A stretch of 64,000 bases of DNA from Mugil cephalus (GCF_022458985.1 NC_061784.1:24920545-24984544); one strand, 5' to 3'. Shown: positions 48,501 through 62,510, counted from the first letter of the stretch. Notes: generated from the sequence alone by a model not told the origin. Made by a program: numbers and translations.

Positions 48501-51500
48501 CTCATCCCTAGCCTTAGCATTAACCTAGCCTCATCCCTAGCCTTAGCATTAACCTAGCCTCATCCCTAGCCTTAGCATTACTCCTAAACCTAGTCTCATC
48601 CCTAGCCTTAGCATAAGCCTCATCTGTAGCCTTAGTGTTAGCGTTAGCCTCATTCCTAGCCATAGTGTTAGCCTCTTCCCTGGCGTCACCCCTAATCCTA
48701 AGCAGTTTTTTTTTTCATTAAGTTTGTGTTTCATTTCATTGAGTTTTCTTTTCATTCTCAGGTCTGATTCTGATGTAAAAATCACTCGGCAGAGTTCAGG
48801 ACTGATGCTCATCCATGGACTCTGTGTTCAGTATGAAACCTCCTCCTGGTGTCTTCTGTTTCCGATGCGGCCCTGACATTTATCTCTTGATCATCTCTGA
48901 CAGAAACTCAGAAATGAAGAGAGTTGCTACAGATGTTCCTGATAAAAACCTAAACTCCACCCGACATTTAGAGCTGAACACTTGGAGGAAACACACAACA
49001 GGTCCAGATGAGTTTGTCTTGACTTGTTCTTTAACTCACATCATGACCTGAACCGCTGAGACCTTTTAGGGACACCATTAAACCAGCAGCTACAACCTTC
49101 ATTTACTCCATCGCCTCTAGTTTCATCTAATGATCAGTTCTTAGGATTCATTGATTCTGTTCTGTGTCCTCCTCCACCTCTTCCTCTCTAGAACATCTGA
49201 CCTGAAGTCCATCTACACCAGGGGGTCAAACCCACTTTAGTTCTGGGGCAACAGTCGGACCAGTTTGATCTAAAGGGACCAGAGCAGTAACACAACAGAA
49301 TAATAACCTACAAGTAACAACAACTCCACATGCTTCCATCTGATTTAGTGCAAAGAAGAACAAGGAAACAAGGAGTTTCCTGGTTCTGTTTGGTCCTGGT
49401 TCTGTTTGGTCCTGGTGTCAGTGTTGTGTTCTGTCCTTTTCTCTGAATAAACTAGTGAATAAATTAGAGACAATTATTTTCATTGATAAATTTCAGTCTG
49501 TAATTTTTGCTGTGGACCAGATCAGACCCTCTGATAGGCCACTTGTGTCCCACGGCTCATGTGTTGGACACCTTCTGAAAGCTTCTTTTAGGACTTAAAG
49601 TCTGTGAATCTCAGTTTAACTAATGAAATAAAATATTTCATCGTTACTGAACCGTGTCTTTCTCTTACCTCCGTCTCCTGGACGTCGCTGAAGGGGGAAG
49701 TCAGGATGTTGGCCCCCGTGGACGTCATGTGACCTGGAGGAGGAAATGAAAGCAGATGTTTTTAGGACAGCTGTGTCAGCAGCAGGACGTCATGATGGAC
49801 TGATATAACTGGACTCTTGGTTCCAGGAACTTTCCGTCTGTTGGTTGAGGACTGAACTCAGGTCGTCCAGTTAAACGTGACGTCAGCTGGAAAATAAGGA
49901 ACTGACTCCATCCAAACATTTGATAACAAATCTTTGTGTTTTCATCAGCAAACTAAAACTTTACGATCATCCTCGAAGGAACAGGTGTCAAACATATGGC
50001 CTGTGGACCAAAGGCGGCCTTTAGAGGGTCTAAACTGGTCCAAAGGATGAATTACATGGAGACATTAACTGGAATTATTCCTCAGGTTCACACAGTTTTA
50101 GTTTAAGAGTTGTGGAGAAAACACAACACTGAGACTGGAACTAAACACAAAATAGTTTTTCTTTAGAAACGTCCAGTTGTTCATTACAAGTTTTCTAACA
50201 GTTCAGTTCATTAGATGGTGACACTTTTATAACATGTTAACTTGGACTAAAACAAAGGGAAACATCGGGAGTTGGAGCTGGGCTGGAAGGACTCTCCTCT
50301 ATGTTTAGGACCTGGTTTACTAAGATCCCACACAGGGGGCGCTGCTGAATTGTGTTGTTGTTGCGTGTTGTGGTTGATCTAGTAAGATTTAAAAATGTAA
50401 AAGTACTGAAGTGTTTAACATAACCAGGAGAAAGACAGTGTGGGAGAAACAAGAAGGACACATTGTCCCTCTGTTGTCTTTTGTTCAGCCTCCTCCTCAC
50501 AACAATAACAAAGACATTTACAGCTGAGACAGTCAAACTTTGAAATCAAAGCTAACAGAAAAACTTTCTTTGGTGAATCACGCTGCATCTGTTAAATAAT
50601 CTATTTGTATCTTCTCGTCAGAGCGTTCTGTCAGAAAGGACTCTATCTGCATATTCATGAACCAAACACAGGTTATTTGACAGACACAACACTCAGTAGA
50701 TCAGCCTCGTCGTTAGTTTGTGTCTGTGACGATGTTTGTGTACGTTTGTGTCTTTGATAAAACAACCTCTTGAAGTTTGGTTTAATTTTCATGCGTTGAT
50801 AAAGTTCATTCAAACTGGTCTGAGATCTGTTTGGTTCTAAATGATGAAGCTGAAACACTTCGTTTTATCCTGAGCTGCTTCCTGGTTGGTCTGATTACCT
50901 GTCGTCTGATTGGCTGTTGTCTGATTACCTGTTGTCTGATTGGCTGTTGTCTGATTACCTGTCGTCTGATTGGCTGTTGTTGACCAGGCCGGCGTCTCTG
51001 TGTGAGAGGATGTTGTTGTGGGTGCTAACGTTGCTGAAACAGAAAAATGACACAAACACCATTAACATCATGAAGCTCTTTCATCCTGATGTCAGTCATG
51101 AACTTCAACCACAATCAGCTGAGACACGTCTGACAAGCTAAGCTAACGTAGCACAGTTAGCTGATGCGGACATAATCGTTACTTTCGTCCTTTTGTTTCT
51201 CCAGGTTAACACAAACAGGAAACAGAACGCTGATGAATAACTGGGCCTAATGCTAATGCTAATCAATCAATCAAGTTTATTTATATAGCACATTTAAAAA
51301 CCACAGAGGAAGCCAAAGTGCTTTACATTGGGACATAAAATAGGTTTAAGATAAAGATAAAAGGCATAAAAAAAACACAAACACAAAATCACTTCAAAAA
51401 CAAACAAAACAAGCAAAGAAAACAGAATAAAGGAACAAACAAACTCACTGCAAGTGCTTTTTAGCCAATGACAGAAAAAACATTAAGGTAAGTTAAAGGC

Positions 51501-52646
51501 GAGGGATTAAACGTGCGTTTTAGAAGAGATTTAAAAACAGGAAGCGAAAAGGCCTGTCTGACATTTAAAGGGAGGTCATTCCAAAGTTTGGGTGCAGAAA
51601 CGGCAAATTCTCCGTCACCTCTGAGCTTCAGCCTTGTTTTAGGGATTGTCAGGAGCATCTGGTCGGCTGATCTTAGGGATCAGGATGTGCAGTAAGGCTG
51701 AAGCAGATCAGATAAATATGGTGGAGCAAGGTTGTTCAAGCATTTAAAAACAAATAAAAGTTTAAAATTGATTCTGTGGTACAGGAAGCCAGTGCAGGGA
51801 CGCCAGGATAGGAGTGAGTGCTCACGGCTGCAGGTCTGGGTTAGCAGGCAGCATTTCTCTACACAAGCTGCAGACGGGCAATGGAAGCCTGGCTGATCCA
51901 TGTATAAAGATGTACATCCCTAATGCTAATAATAGAGGAATAACAACTGCATTCACTGATCATATATTAATATACCACCTGTAACTATAGTATAAAAACA
52001 CATGACTGCTTTCTGACGATACTGGGTAGAGTCAGAGTCTGGGATTGTTTTACGATAAATATTAAATCATACTTTAGTTCTGGATCCAGTTTCTACTAAC
52101 TCACCTGTGTCCACCCTCAGGTCCGTGTAATATTTCTCATCATTAAACCATCCAGATATCATCACTCTACATCCATATCTCCCAGAGTCGTCTTCAGTGA
52201 CGTTTTCTATGGTCAGAGAAACGTCTCCTCGGTCCAGTCGACCCCTCAGCTGATACCTGCTGGAAGCTCTTTGTGTCACTTTATTTCCATCTGTGTAGAT
52301 CAGCTGATTGTTGCAGCCATAGTTTGGTATATCTCCTCGACCCCAACAAACTGTCAGAGCTCCATGTTTCTTTATATCATAGCTACAGGTCAGATTGACG
52401 TCTGAACCAGATGAAACAAGAACTGTGCTGCTGCACAGAGACACTGGAGACAGAAGAAGAACACAAAGTTATTATATTATATTATATTATATTATATTAT
52501 ATTATATTATATTATATTATATTATATTATATTATATTATATTATATTATATTATATTATATTATATTATATTATATTATATTATATTAACTGATAGAAA
52601 GGCGTCTCTTACCTGAGAGCAGAGCGAGCAGCAGTACGATCCTCAT
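45593..52646 (-). CDS. TIM-family receptor (HAVCR/TIMD-like)
   Basis: Type I membrane immune receptor of the phosphatidylserine-binding TIM family. Exons on the minus strand: 52646-52613, 52443-52105, 51033-50959 (or extended to 50929 or 50899), 49733-49669, 48034-47956, 47864-47834, 45737-45593; phases agree, 255 aa with the short exon 3. Order: signal peptide MRIVLLLALLS; IgV domain (about residues 12-124) with TCSYDIKKHGALTVCWGRG, RYQLRGRLDRGDVSLTIENV and the metal/PtdSer loop GWFNDEK; short Thr-rich mucin stalk with NQT sequons; TM helix GTLVVVLVCVLFGSVVLVAA; basic stop-transfer ARRCRRIDK; tail with AVENIYQIDE and EYEYC, resembling the TIM-1/TIM-3 ENIY tyrosine motif. Two of the six usual IgV cysteines are absent. 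Human HAVCR1, HAVCR2 and TIMD4 lie at 5q33. Which one this is cannot be settled. Confidence 0.9.
48095..48690. repeat. 29-bp minisatellite in TIM receptor intron 4
   Basis: About twenty copies of ccctagccttagcattaacc plus tagcctcat. A short stretch near 48230-48290 has several small deletions relative to the consensus. Confidence 0.95.
49219..49575 (+). mobile_element. Non-autonomous DNA transposon (MITE-like), fullest copy
   Basis: Starts accagggggtcaaacccact and ends cacggctcatgtgttggaca, degenerate inverted termini. The interior has ggaccagtttgatctaaagg, aataataacctacaagtaac and ttagtgcaaagaagaacaag, shared with 9372-9776. No coding capacity. Superfamily assignment (hAT-like) is from general familiarity. 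Confidence 0.6.
49982..50215 (-). mobile_element. Second MITE-family copy, inverted
   Basis: Starts aggtgtcaaacatatggcct, the reverse complement of the right terminus at about 9760-9776. The body (cacaacactgagactggaac) is the reverse of 49400-49440. Confidence 0.5.
51262..51905 (-). mobile_element. 3' end of a LINE retrotransposon (5'-truncated)
   Basis: The minus strand encodes C-terminal reverse-transcriptase-ORF blocks typical of teleost LINEs: YHRINFKLLFVFKCLNNLAP then PYLSDLLQPY, and after a frame change IPKTRLKLRGDGEFAVSAPK then LWNDLPLNVRQAF. The 3' UTR (51262-51340) contains the common tail read in reverse as tttatttatatagcacattt and ends in an (aatc)3 repeat. It is 5'-truncated with at least one frameshift. 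It sits in TIM receptor intron 2, same strand as the gene. Confidence 0.8.
52474..52592. repeat. (ATTAT)n pentamer array in TIM receptor intron 1
   Basis: About 24 uninterrupted copies, complementary to the TAATA array at 31858-31945. Confidence 0.97.
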
Positions 52647-55035
52647 GATGAAAACTCAAGTCTGAATGTGAAAACTCTGCAACACATTTCAACACATTTC
52701 AACGCAACACGTCACCACACAAACACTCCCTCTTCTTTCTAGCGCTGTGAGGACCCTCTATTATAACGTACACGGGTTGGCCTTCATAAGCGTTGGCCGC
52801 CTACCATGAAAATAAAAGCTAGAAGCACCCTCTGCAGAAAGAAGGAAAACCACAAACAGACTGGATGAGCTGCTGTTCTCACGAAAACCACAGAACTGCT
52901 GCTGCTGCTGTTTCTCACCGAGGACCTGAAACTCTGCAGCTCATTTATCTGAATGGACACGGAGTCATTTCATTTATAAACTTATTAGACTCATCTGTGT
53001 CCTGCTGCTGATCATCCATCACACCGTCCTCTGCAGGACGAACAAGGTAGGTATGGACTGGAAGAGAAGGCTACGCAACATCTGCGACATCTACAACATC
53101 TGAGACACCTCAGATATTAATGTCAAAATGTCACCAAGATTCCACCACTTGTGCTGGTGTTGTTTCGATGTGAATATTTATATTTATATATATGAAGGAA
53201 ATGAGAACACCGGTCTGGTGTCTCTGAACAGTAACTCTATCATTATCATCACCGTGTATTTCTGGCCACATGTTTTCAGATCAGATGAGCTTGTAACTTC
53301 CTTTTTGTAACTAGTTCCTCTTTCAGAATCTGATCTGAACAATCTAAATTAAAGAAGATGAGGAAAAAACAGAGAGACAGAAATTCTTTAGATAATGTTA
53401 ATAAATCTTATTTTTATTATTATTAAATTAAAAATTGTCAGAGAACCATTCTCAAAATTCCAGGTATGTAAGTCCGTAGACAGGGGGCGCTGTTGCACAA
53501 TTTTAGTACTATAACATGAAAAAAATAAAATAATAATATATATATCAGACTTTAACTGGAACTTAAGTGCATGTAAACATGTTACTACGACTAAAATCAG
53601 AGTTCACATTATCTGACTAACCCAGAGAATGAGACTGGAAAAGTTTTTTCTCTGTCATGTATTCACTTAATCAGACTTTAACTAGACAACATGTGTGTTC
53701 ATGCTCCACAACCACTGAGATGGTGTTTGACCTCGAAACAAAAACATCCAAGAAAACCGGTCGTCAGAAGACGAAGAAGGTAAACAGAGCTGGTTGTCGT
53801 TTATTATATGATGTAATGGGTCAGCTGGAAAGGCGACTGTATTAACCCACTGACAGGAAACATGTCGCCACCTAGTGTGGAAGAAGAGGAGGACATGTTC
53901 CTGTCAGTCAGAATCACTTCAAGATCACTTTATTTACCCTCTCAGGGAAAATATTTGATCTCGGTTGTTTCGATTTTCTTCGTTGCAGTAAACTGGGACA
54001 AGGAAAGTGTTCAGAAAGTTGAATTTTGAGCGTAGCTCCTTTAAACTGTTGATGTAAATGCACTGATCATGGGTCTCAATCGGATAATTATAACTCCAAT
54101 TTTAATCGGAGTAACGTGTTTTTTTCTTTTTTTTCCCACGTGATATTTAGAGCCACAATTAACCTAACGAGCATGTCTTTGGAGGTGGGAGGAAAGTCCC
54201 CCAGAAAAAACTCCCCCCAGAAACCAGAACCAGGGCCTTCTCTCTGTGAGGCGTCAGCTCTAACTCTTCTATGTTTCTATTTCTAATAGATAGAATTTAT
54301 AAAAATCCTTCACTGGCACCTCCCCCTCACTCGTTCTCTCTTTTCTTAAGTTTGTCAGCAACGAAACCAAACTTTGTTTTGTCTGTGAAGGTTCTCAGTC
54401 ATCCAAGTCACTGAACATTCAAAAACCTAATGAACTGGACAAAGTGAAAAGTGAGTTTTAGAAAACCATAAAACAGTTAATGGATGAAAATCTAAAACAT
54501 CCAGCTTCGAAAACTATATCATTATCAGAATTAATCAATGTTTTTTTTAATTAAATCATTAAAGTTATGAATGACAGAGTGGAGTCAGATGAAGTAAAAA
54601 TGATAGTTTGATTAATTACAACATACCACATGAAAGCAGTTTAATTAATTCACAATGGTTTATTCAGAAGTTTAAGTAAAAGTTCGTCACTGATACAAGT
54701 ATGTGCAACAAAACAGGCATATAAATGGTTTAATCATGGCAAATATATAAAATATTGGATGCTTTTATTGGTCTCATATATTTAGTAATAAACCTGTGAA
54801 TAATTCAATTCAGTTCAATATTATGTATAATACTATACTCATGCTGTGTTCTAGTTCTATTCTAACAGTAGTGTAGTTTATTAATCCACAATGTTTAATC
54901 AGTAACATCGTTTTATTACAAATAACTTAAATATAGATGTGTAGTGTAGGTCTTCAGTTTGAGGAAATCATTTCAAACTGTTTAGAGCGGGAATGACAGT
55001 TGAGTTGCGCATGCTCAGTCTCTCTCAGCAGACAG
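52647..55035. other. TIM receptor - histone cluster intergenic
   Basis: AT-rich sequence. Scattered short repeat tails (for example 53930-53960, agatcactttatttaccctc). No exon with support on either strand. Confidence 0.55.
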
Positions 55036-55088
55036 CCAATCGGATTCGAGCAACAGCACAGTGTGATTTCCATGCAGTGGATATAAAT
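55036..55088 (+). promoter_or_regulatory. H2B promoter
   Basis: CCAAT at 55036-55040 and TATAAAT at 55082-55088, 54 bp before the start codon. An octamer-like ttccatgcag lies between them. Confidence 0.75.
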
Positions 55089-55090
55089 AG

Positions 55091-55513
<423 letters not shown>

Positions 55514-55545
55514 AGACTCCTCTACCGCCACCACAACAACACAAA

Positions 55546-55561
55546 GGCTCTTTTAAGAGCC
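55546..55561 (+). terminator. H2B histone mRNA 3' stem-loop
   Basis: GGCTCTTTTAAGAGCC: 6-bp stem, 4-nt loop, flanked by acaaa and acccac as in metazoan histone mRNAs. A purine-rich ggaagag downstream resembles the U7-binding histone downstream element. Confidence 0.95.
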
Positions 55562-55579
55562 ACCCACTGCTACTGGAAG

Positions 55580-56520
55580 AGTTGTGTTCCTAAGCATTGG
55601 ATCCTTATACAGACTCACTGTGGCTCCGGACTGTGACATTAAAATGTCTGTATCTCATGTCTAAGATTATAGATTAACTATATATGTATAATATACTTGT
55701 GTTACTGTTGTATAATATATACATGTTACTTAGTTATAATATAACTGTCTAATCACATACATATTCTGTTACCTCATTTCCCTTCGTGTCAGGTTACCAC
55801 TTCTCTTGTGCAAGATAAGATCACAATTTCCCAGCAGGGACCAATAATCTTGGATCTTAATAAACCTTGTGGCACATCACTAAAACTGTGTTGGTATATT
55901 TACATACATACAAAACAGCACTGCAGTCAACATTGTTAATCTCAACCGGAACTGACTCTGTGATACACTGTCCAAAGGTACATGTGAAACATGTACATAT
56001 GTCCAGGGTCTTGGTATTCAGGTGATATTTTTATTTATTATTTGGATTAAAGTTCTCTAGCTTTAGGTGTGCTTTGGATATTTGTCCCAGTATTGTAGAG
56101 CATCCTGGTTTGTTCTCTGGTTCTCAATGATCCAGTCATCTGTGGTGTTGGTGGTCTGCCTCCTAACTTCCTCATCCAGCTGCTTATCTAAAAAAACAAC
56201 TCGTCATTTTAGTTTAGTAAAGTCATCAATTACAAATCACTAGATCACTGATGATGACAAGCAAATAAATGCACAAATAAACTTGCCTGAAGTGGGTGCT
56301 GATAACCGTTGCCCATACATTGTGATGTATTTTCCCGGATTGTTGGTGTTTATATGGTGCACTTTATTTTGTTTGATTTAGGATTACATATAAATATAGA
56401 CACGGTAACAAATATAAGACAGTGTTTTAATATAATAAAATTTAAATATGAAAATGTTCGTCATTTTTAAATTCCTTACAATTTAAGGCTGACGTCTCAT
56501 AGCGCACAGTGACGCGTTAT
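55580..56520. other. H2B-H2A spacer
   Basis: AT-rich, no coding or RNA gene seen. Confidence 0.6.
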
Positions 56521-56535
56521 CAGCTTCTCTTTGTG

Positions 56536-56597
56536 ATTGGACGATGAGTTTAACGCTCACTCTGACCAATCAGCGAGCAGCTCAGTTTCTATAAATA
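56536..56597 (+). promoter_or_regulatory. H2A promoter
   Basis: Inverted CCAAT (ATTGG, 56536-56540), CCAAT (56566-56570) and TATAAATA (56590-56597), 65 bp before the ATG. The promoter looks intact although the coding frame is broken. Confidence 0.75.
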
Positions 56598-56652
56598 TGT
56601 TGTTCAGAAGAACAGGAGCTTCACTGTTTCCTTCTGTCCCAATAACGCTTGA

Positions 56653-58269
<1,617 letters not shown>

Positions 58270-58296
58270 ACACGGACACGCTCCTACAAACACAAC

Positions 58297-58312
58297 GGCT
58301 CTTTTAAGGGCC
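58297..58312 (+). terminator. H4 histone mRNA 3' stem-loop (variant)
   Basis: GGCTCTTTTAAGGGCC. It differs from the other four copies by A to G in the 3' stem arm, turning one U-A pair into U-G wobble. Flanks acaac and acccac are conserved. Confidence 0.93.
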
Positions 58313-58329
58313 ACCCACTCAAACCAGAA

Positions 58330-59140
58330 GACCTCTCATTCCTCTTCGCTTTCTTCTGACTGCAAACAGGAGTCTACTACTATAGTACACATTACATGGG
58401 AATATCCTTTAACTGCACATATTTCACTGTTGATTCTGGGATCGATCTCCAGAGATGGGTGATGCCTTCAACCATCCTCCAGACTTATTTATTTATTTTT
58501 TTTTTTCCTGGCTTCATGCGTCTGGTTCCTTCATGTTTTATAAATCCAGTAGAATGTGGGATGTCTGTTAAAATGGTTTAAACAGCATTTAAAACAGAAC
58601 AGTTATCTACCTGATTTTTTTGTTATATTATGTATCGGTATTATATAAACATGGTACATTACAAATGTAACAGCTGTACGTTCATCTGCTGACTGGTTGT
58701 TGTTTAACCGTTAACAAAATTGTTAAATTTCTCAGTCTGTAACATGAAAATAGAATTAAAATGCATAATTCAGCATCAGAATCCGCTTTATTGGCCAAGT
58801 ATGTGACCACATACAAGGAATTTGACTTGGGTCTCTTTGCTCTATTGTTCAAAAATAAATCAAAACTTAAGCGGAAAATAAAAATGTATGGGAAAAAAGC
58901 AACAAACTGTACAACATAAATAGACTTTAAGAATAAGACTTAGTAGACACATCTGTGCATCTGTGTATAGAATATGAAAAATAGTATGAACATGAAAATG
59001 AACAGTAATATGTACAAAATGTTACCGGGAACGGTCACATGTTCTGTAACTGCTCGGAACATTTATTGCACTGAGGAATATACAAAATTGCAATTTAATT
59101 TTTCAGAGTCTAGAGAGGAGGAGGAGGGAGGAAAAGATCC
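58330..59140. other. H4 - tRNA spacer
   Basis: AT-rich. 58770-58850 carries a retroposon 3' tail common in teleosts (reverse complement contains ccttgtatgtggtcacatac and ttggccaataaagcgg). No gene seen. Confidence 0.5.
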
Positions 59141-59212
59141 CTCCCCGTCGGGGAATCGAACCCCGGTCTTCCGCGTGACAGGCGGAGATACTGTCCACTA
59201 TACTAACGAGGA
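59141..59212 (-). tRNA. tRNA-Asp (GTC)
   Basis: 72 nt, the normal tRNA-Asp length. Acceptor arm TCCTCGT pairs with ACGGGGA in the standard Asp layout. A box TTAGTATAGTGG, anticodon loop CTGTCAC (anticodon GTC), B box GGTTCGATTCC. Compared with the usual vertebrate sequence the D-loop has ac for tg. The first base pair of the anticodon stem is changed on both sides (C-G to T-A), a compensatory change that preserves pairing. Confidence 0.93.
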
Positions 59213-60680
59213 GACGGTGAAGGGGTGAGGTCGACAATGACGTCACAACCCCGTGATGTGTTTATATGTTTATTCTGCCTAAATCCTGTTCAGCGCCGAC
59301 ACTGGGAGTTTCCTCTGGACTCTGTGATCAAGGCACCGAATGTCACCACAGAAGCAAATGGGACACGAATGAGGTCAAAACTCTGAAACCGACTTTAAAG
59401 CAAAGCTACTGACCAGGTCCTTCAGCTCCAGCCTCCAGATGTTGAAGCTGTAGCGGGAGATAGATGTGACCTGTTACATTCAGTAGTTTTATAGCTTCAC
59501 CTGCCTTTGCTGGGCTGAAGAAGTGGTTTGTATGTTGGGTCTGTTCCAGTGACGTGATGCTCGTTCTCCGTGGAGCTTTTCTCACGGCAGCCTAATGAGG
59601 TGACTCTCCCAGCTCCTTAGCCACTGGGACCATTGTCTTTGTTGCATCTTCCTGGAGATGGTGGAGAGTAACACTGCATCAGATATAAAACCCAATCACA
59701 CACGATCCCTATGAGAAAACCGACATCTGAACATGCGCTCTATCGTATAGGCAGCACTATTATCGTGACAAACACATTAACATCTCAGCATACACGAGGT
59801 TGTTGTAGTCCAGTTGATTGACACACAACAAAAACCCTCTCTATATTATATATGTTATGGTAGGAACACATTTTATTATTCAGACCTCATCTGGGACCAG
59901 ATACAAGATTCATACAAGACTTCCTGGAGTCCTGAATAAAGGGGAGATTATTAAAAATATATGAAGTTGAATGTATTAAATATATACTAGAATCGATATA
60001 GATCTATCAATATAGAAAGAGTTTCATGTAATTAAAAATGAAAATGTCTCTTCTGAGATAAAAGAGAAACTGGTGTATGTTGATGTGTTGATTAGGTGTG
60101 AATACTGGTATCTACTGCTCCACATCATCCAGCCACGAACAGATCAGACTGACACAGGAGATGTAATAAACATGTTGTAATCTCTCTATAATTTCTTGAT
60201 AGAGATTGAAGCTTCTGATTGTAATGATCCGTGAGTTACTGAGTGTTCCCAGCATCGTTTAGTGGAGAAGGGAAGTCTGTTCCTGAGGATCATCTGCGAC
60301 ATAGATCCGCCCGGAGCAGCGCTGGCGTCCGTGTGTTTACTCCCTCTGAAAAGTGTCTCAATTCAAAGGCAGTAGAACCCACTAGAGCCGCTGTTGGACT
60401 CTGGTTCCGTCCCCAGATGTGTCTGCTACCATCGACATATCTAGTTTACTGAATTCGAACCGGTTTAATAGTTTTTTGGAGACGAAACGTGGAGAAAAGT
60501 CGCTGCGAGTTGCACAAAGTCACCGTGAATCCGGGAGGTTTGAAGCCTGCTGGGACTCACTGGAGGAGCCCAGGAAGACAAACACGGGCTCAGTGTGGAG
60601 GGACACGGGTGTCCTCTCCGCTCCCGTGCAACTCGTGAGTGTACATTGTAGTTTTGTGTGTTTTATGTGTCCTAGAAGTG
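59213..60680. other. tRNA - H1 spacer
   Basis: No supported coding region. Some GC-rich sequence (60240-60620) just upstream of the H1 promoter has no splice or homology evidence. Confidence 0.5.
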
Positions 60681-60687
60681 GAAGAGA

Positions 60688-60822
60688 AAACACAAAGTGA
60701 GGCTGCAGGAGAGGCGGCGGCAGAGCGGCGCGGCGCGTTGCTTCTCTACGGTTCTCATGGCCGCTGTAAGCCCCGCCTCCTGCTGCGCGTTGCTTCTCTA
60801 CGGTTCTCGTGTTCGCTATAAG
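60688..60822 (+). promoter_or_regulatory. H1 promoter with H1 box and tandem duplication
   Basis: H1 box AAACACA at 60688-60694. A 52-bp tandem duplication covers about 60735-60838 (gcgttgcttctctacggttc starts at 60735 and again at 60787). Each copy carries a GC box ccccgcctc or ttccgcctc. The second copy has CTATAAG (TATA-like, 60816-60822) where the first has CTGTAAG. Confidence 0.7.
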
Positions 60823-60881
60823 TTCCGCCTCCTGCCGATCAGACCAGATCTTACGCTCAGATTCCACATCTGATACTGAAC

Positions 60882-61493
60882 ATGGCTGAGGAAGCTCCAG
60901 TAGCAGCGGCTCCGGCTAAAGCTCCGGCGAAAGCCCCGAAGAAGAAGAGCGCTCCCAAGGCGAAGAAAGATGGACCCACTCTCCCGAAGCTCATCGTGGC
61001 CGCCGTGGCCGAGTCCAAGGAGCGCAAGGGAATGTCTCTGGCGGCTCTGAAGAAGGTGCTGGGCGGCAAAGGCGTCGATGTGGCCAAGGCGAACAAGCGC
61101 ATCAACACCGCCGTCACTAAGCTCGTTACCAAGGGCACCCTGGCCCAGACCAAAGGCACCGGGGCCTCCGGCTCCTTCAAGCTCGCCAAGAAGGAGCCCA
61201 AAGCCGCCGCCAAGCCCGCAAAGAAGGCCGTGAAGAAGAAGGCAGCCACCAAGGTAAAGAAACCCGCTGCCGCCAAGAAGACCGCTTCGGTCAAGAAGAC
61301 ACCCGTCAAGAAAACACCCGTCAAGAAGTCGCCCAAGAAGAAGGCAGCGGCCAAGAAACCCGCCGCCGCCAAGAAGGTGGTGAAGAAGAGCCCCAAGAAG
61401 GCCGCCGCTAAGAAGCCAAAGGCGGCAGCCAAGAAGACTCCCGTCAAGAAGGCTCCAGCCAAGAAGACCGCAGCCAAGAAGGCCAAGAAATAA
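60882..61493 (+). CDS. Linker histone H1 (replication-dependent)
   Basis: Binds linker DNA between nucleosomes. Intronless, 203 aa. N-terminal Ala/Pro/Lys tail, winged-helix globular domain (about residues 31-103: [52 protein letters not shown]), and a Lys/Ala/Pro-rich C-terminal tail with several TPVKK / SPKK kinase-type motifs. Start by homology ([11 protein letters not shown]). The 3' stem-loop confirms the replication-dependent class. Confidence 0.97.
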   Translation: MAEEAPVAAAPAKAPAKAPKKKSAPKAKKDGPTLPKLIVAAVAESKERKGMSLAALKKVLGGKGVDVAKANKRINTAVTKLVTKGTLAQTKGTGASGSFKLAKKEPKAAAKPAKKAVKKKAATKVKKPAAAKKTASVKKTPVKKTPVKKSPKKKAAAKKPAAAKKVVKKSPKKAAAKKPKAAAKKTPVKKAPAKKTAAKKAKK

Positions 61494-61525
61494 AGCTCTC
61501 CTCTGGGAAACTGCAAACAAACAAA

Positions 61526-61541
61526 GGCTCTTTTAAGAGCC
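61526..61541 (+). terminator. H1 histone mRNA 3' stem-loop
   Basis: GGCTCTTTTAAGAGCC after acaaa, followed by accac and an HDE-like aaagagctgt about 14 nt downstream. Confidence 0.95.
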
Positions 61542-61544
61542 ACC

Positions 61545-62510
61545 ACATCCTCCCCTAAAGAGCTGTCTGCTTACATCCACCTTAATTAATAAATTAAACA
61601 CTAATACAGTAACACTACAGACAAGTTAGTGAAAAGGTGTATATACAAGTGAAATATGTATATATTTATACAGATGGATAATTGGTATTATTTTATGTAT
61701 ATGTTAAATACAGTAGATTTTGCACACTCACCTGTATACGTAGTCTCACCTCAGTAATGTACATATGCTATAAAACACTTGTGTGAGTGTATATGTGTGT
61801 ATATATATATATTTTTACATGTTGACATTTCTGTAATTTAGTGCCTCTGAAGTAAAAGTATTTTACAAACATATGGAGTCAGTTTAGTGCTATAGTACAA
61901 ACACGTTGAGCTCCTGAACAACACGAATCCAGATGGACTGTGAATGTCTCAGTGAACCTGCTAATTAATCACGTTCTGTCTCCTTTCATTGATCACAGGA
62001 ACCAAAAACAGTGTGTCCATGAAAACACATTTAATATTACTAGTAATGATGATAATCTCCATTCATCATACTCGTGCATCAGGGACGTACACATCACTCA
62101 GCCTCATTTAGTCCTTAGGAGTTTGGATCAGCCTGGAATGTGATTTCCCACTTTTATTTGGAGTATGATTCCAAAGTCAGACCTTCATGGGATAATAATG
62201 TTGATTTACATTGGTCATTTTTCTGTACTTATTGTTCTAAACGCATTCCTCTCCCCAATGAATGAAAAAATTCAACTGGAATATTTAATTCATTGACATC
62301 TGGGACGTGTTATTTTAGTTCTCTTTATTTTTTGTATATACATACAAATATTAAACTGAAGAGAAAATACAGCTGATATAAAATAAGACAAAGGTTTTAA
62401 CAATACAAATGACTGAAATCACGTATTAAACTAATCAATCAACTTATAATGTCATAAAGTTCATTTTGTCGCCGTTGATGACGTTTCCTTTTTTTTTTTT
62501 TTAACTGATT
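61545..62510. other. H1-H3 spacer
   Basis: AT-rich with a short (TA)n at 61797-61815. No gene seen. Confidence 0.6.

Noticed and set aside
60243-60700. GC-rich frames upstream of H1
   Set aside because: No start, splice or homology support; overlaps the H1 promoter region.
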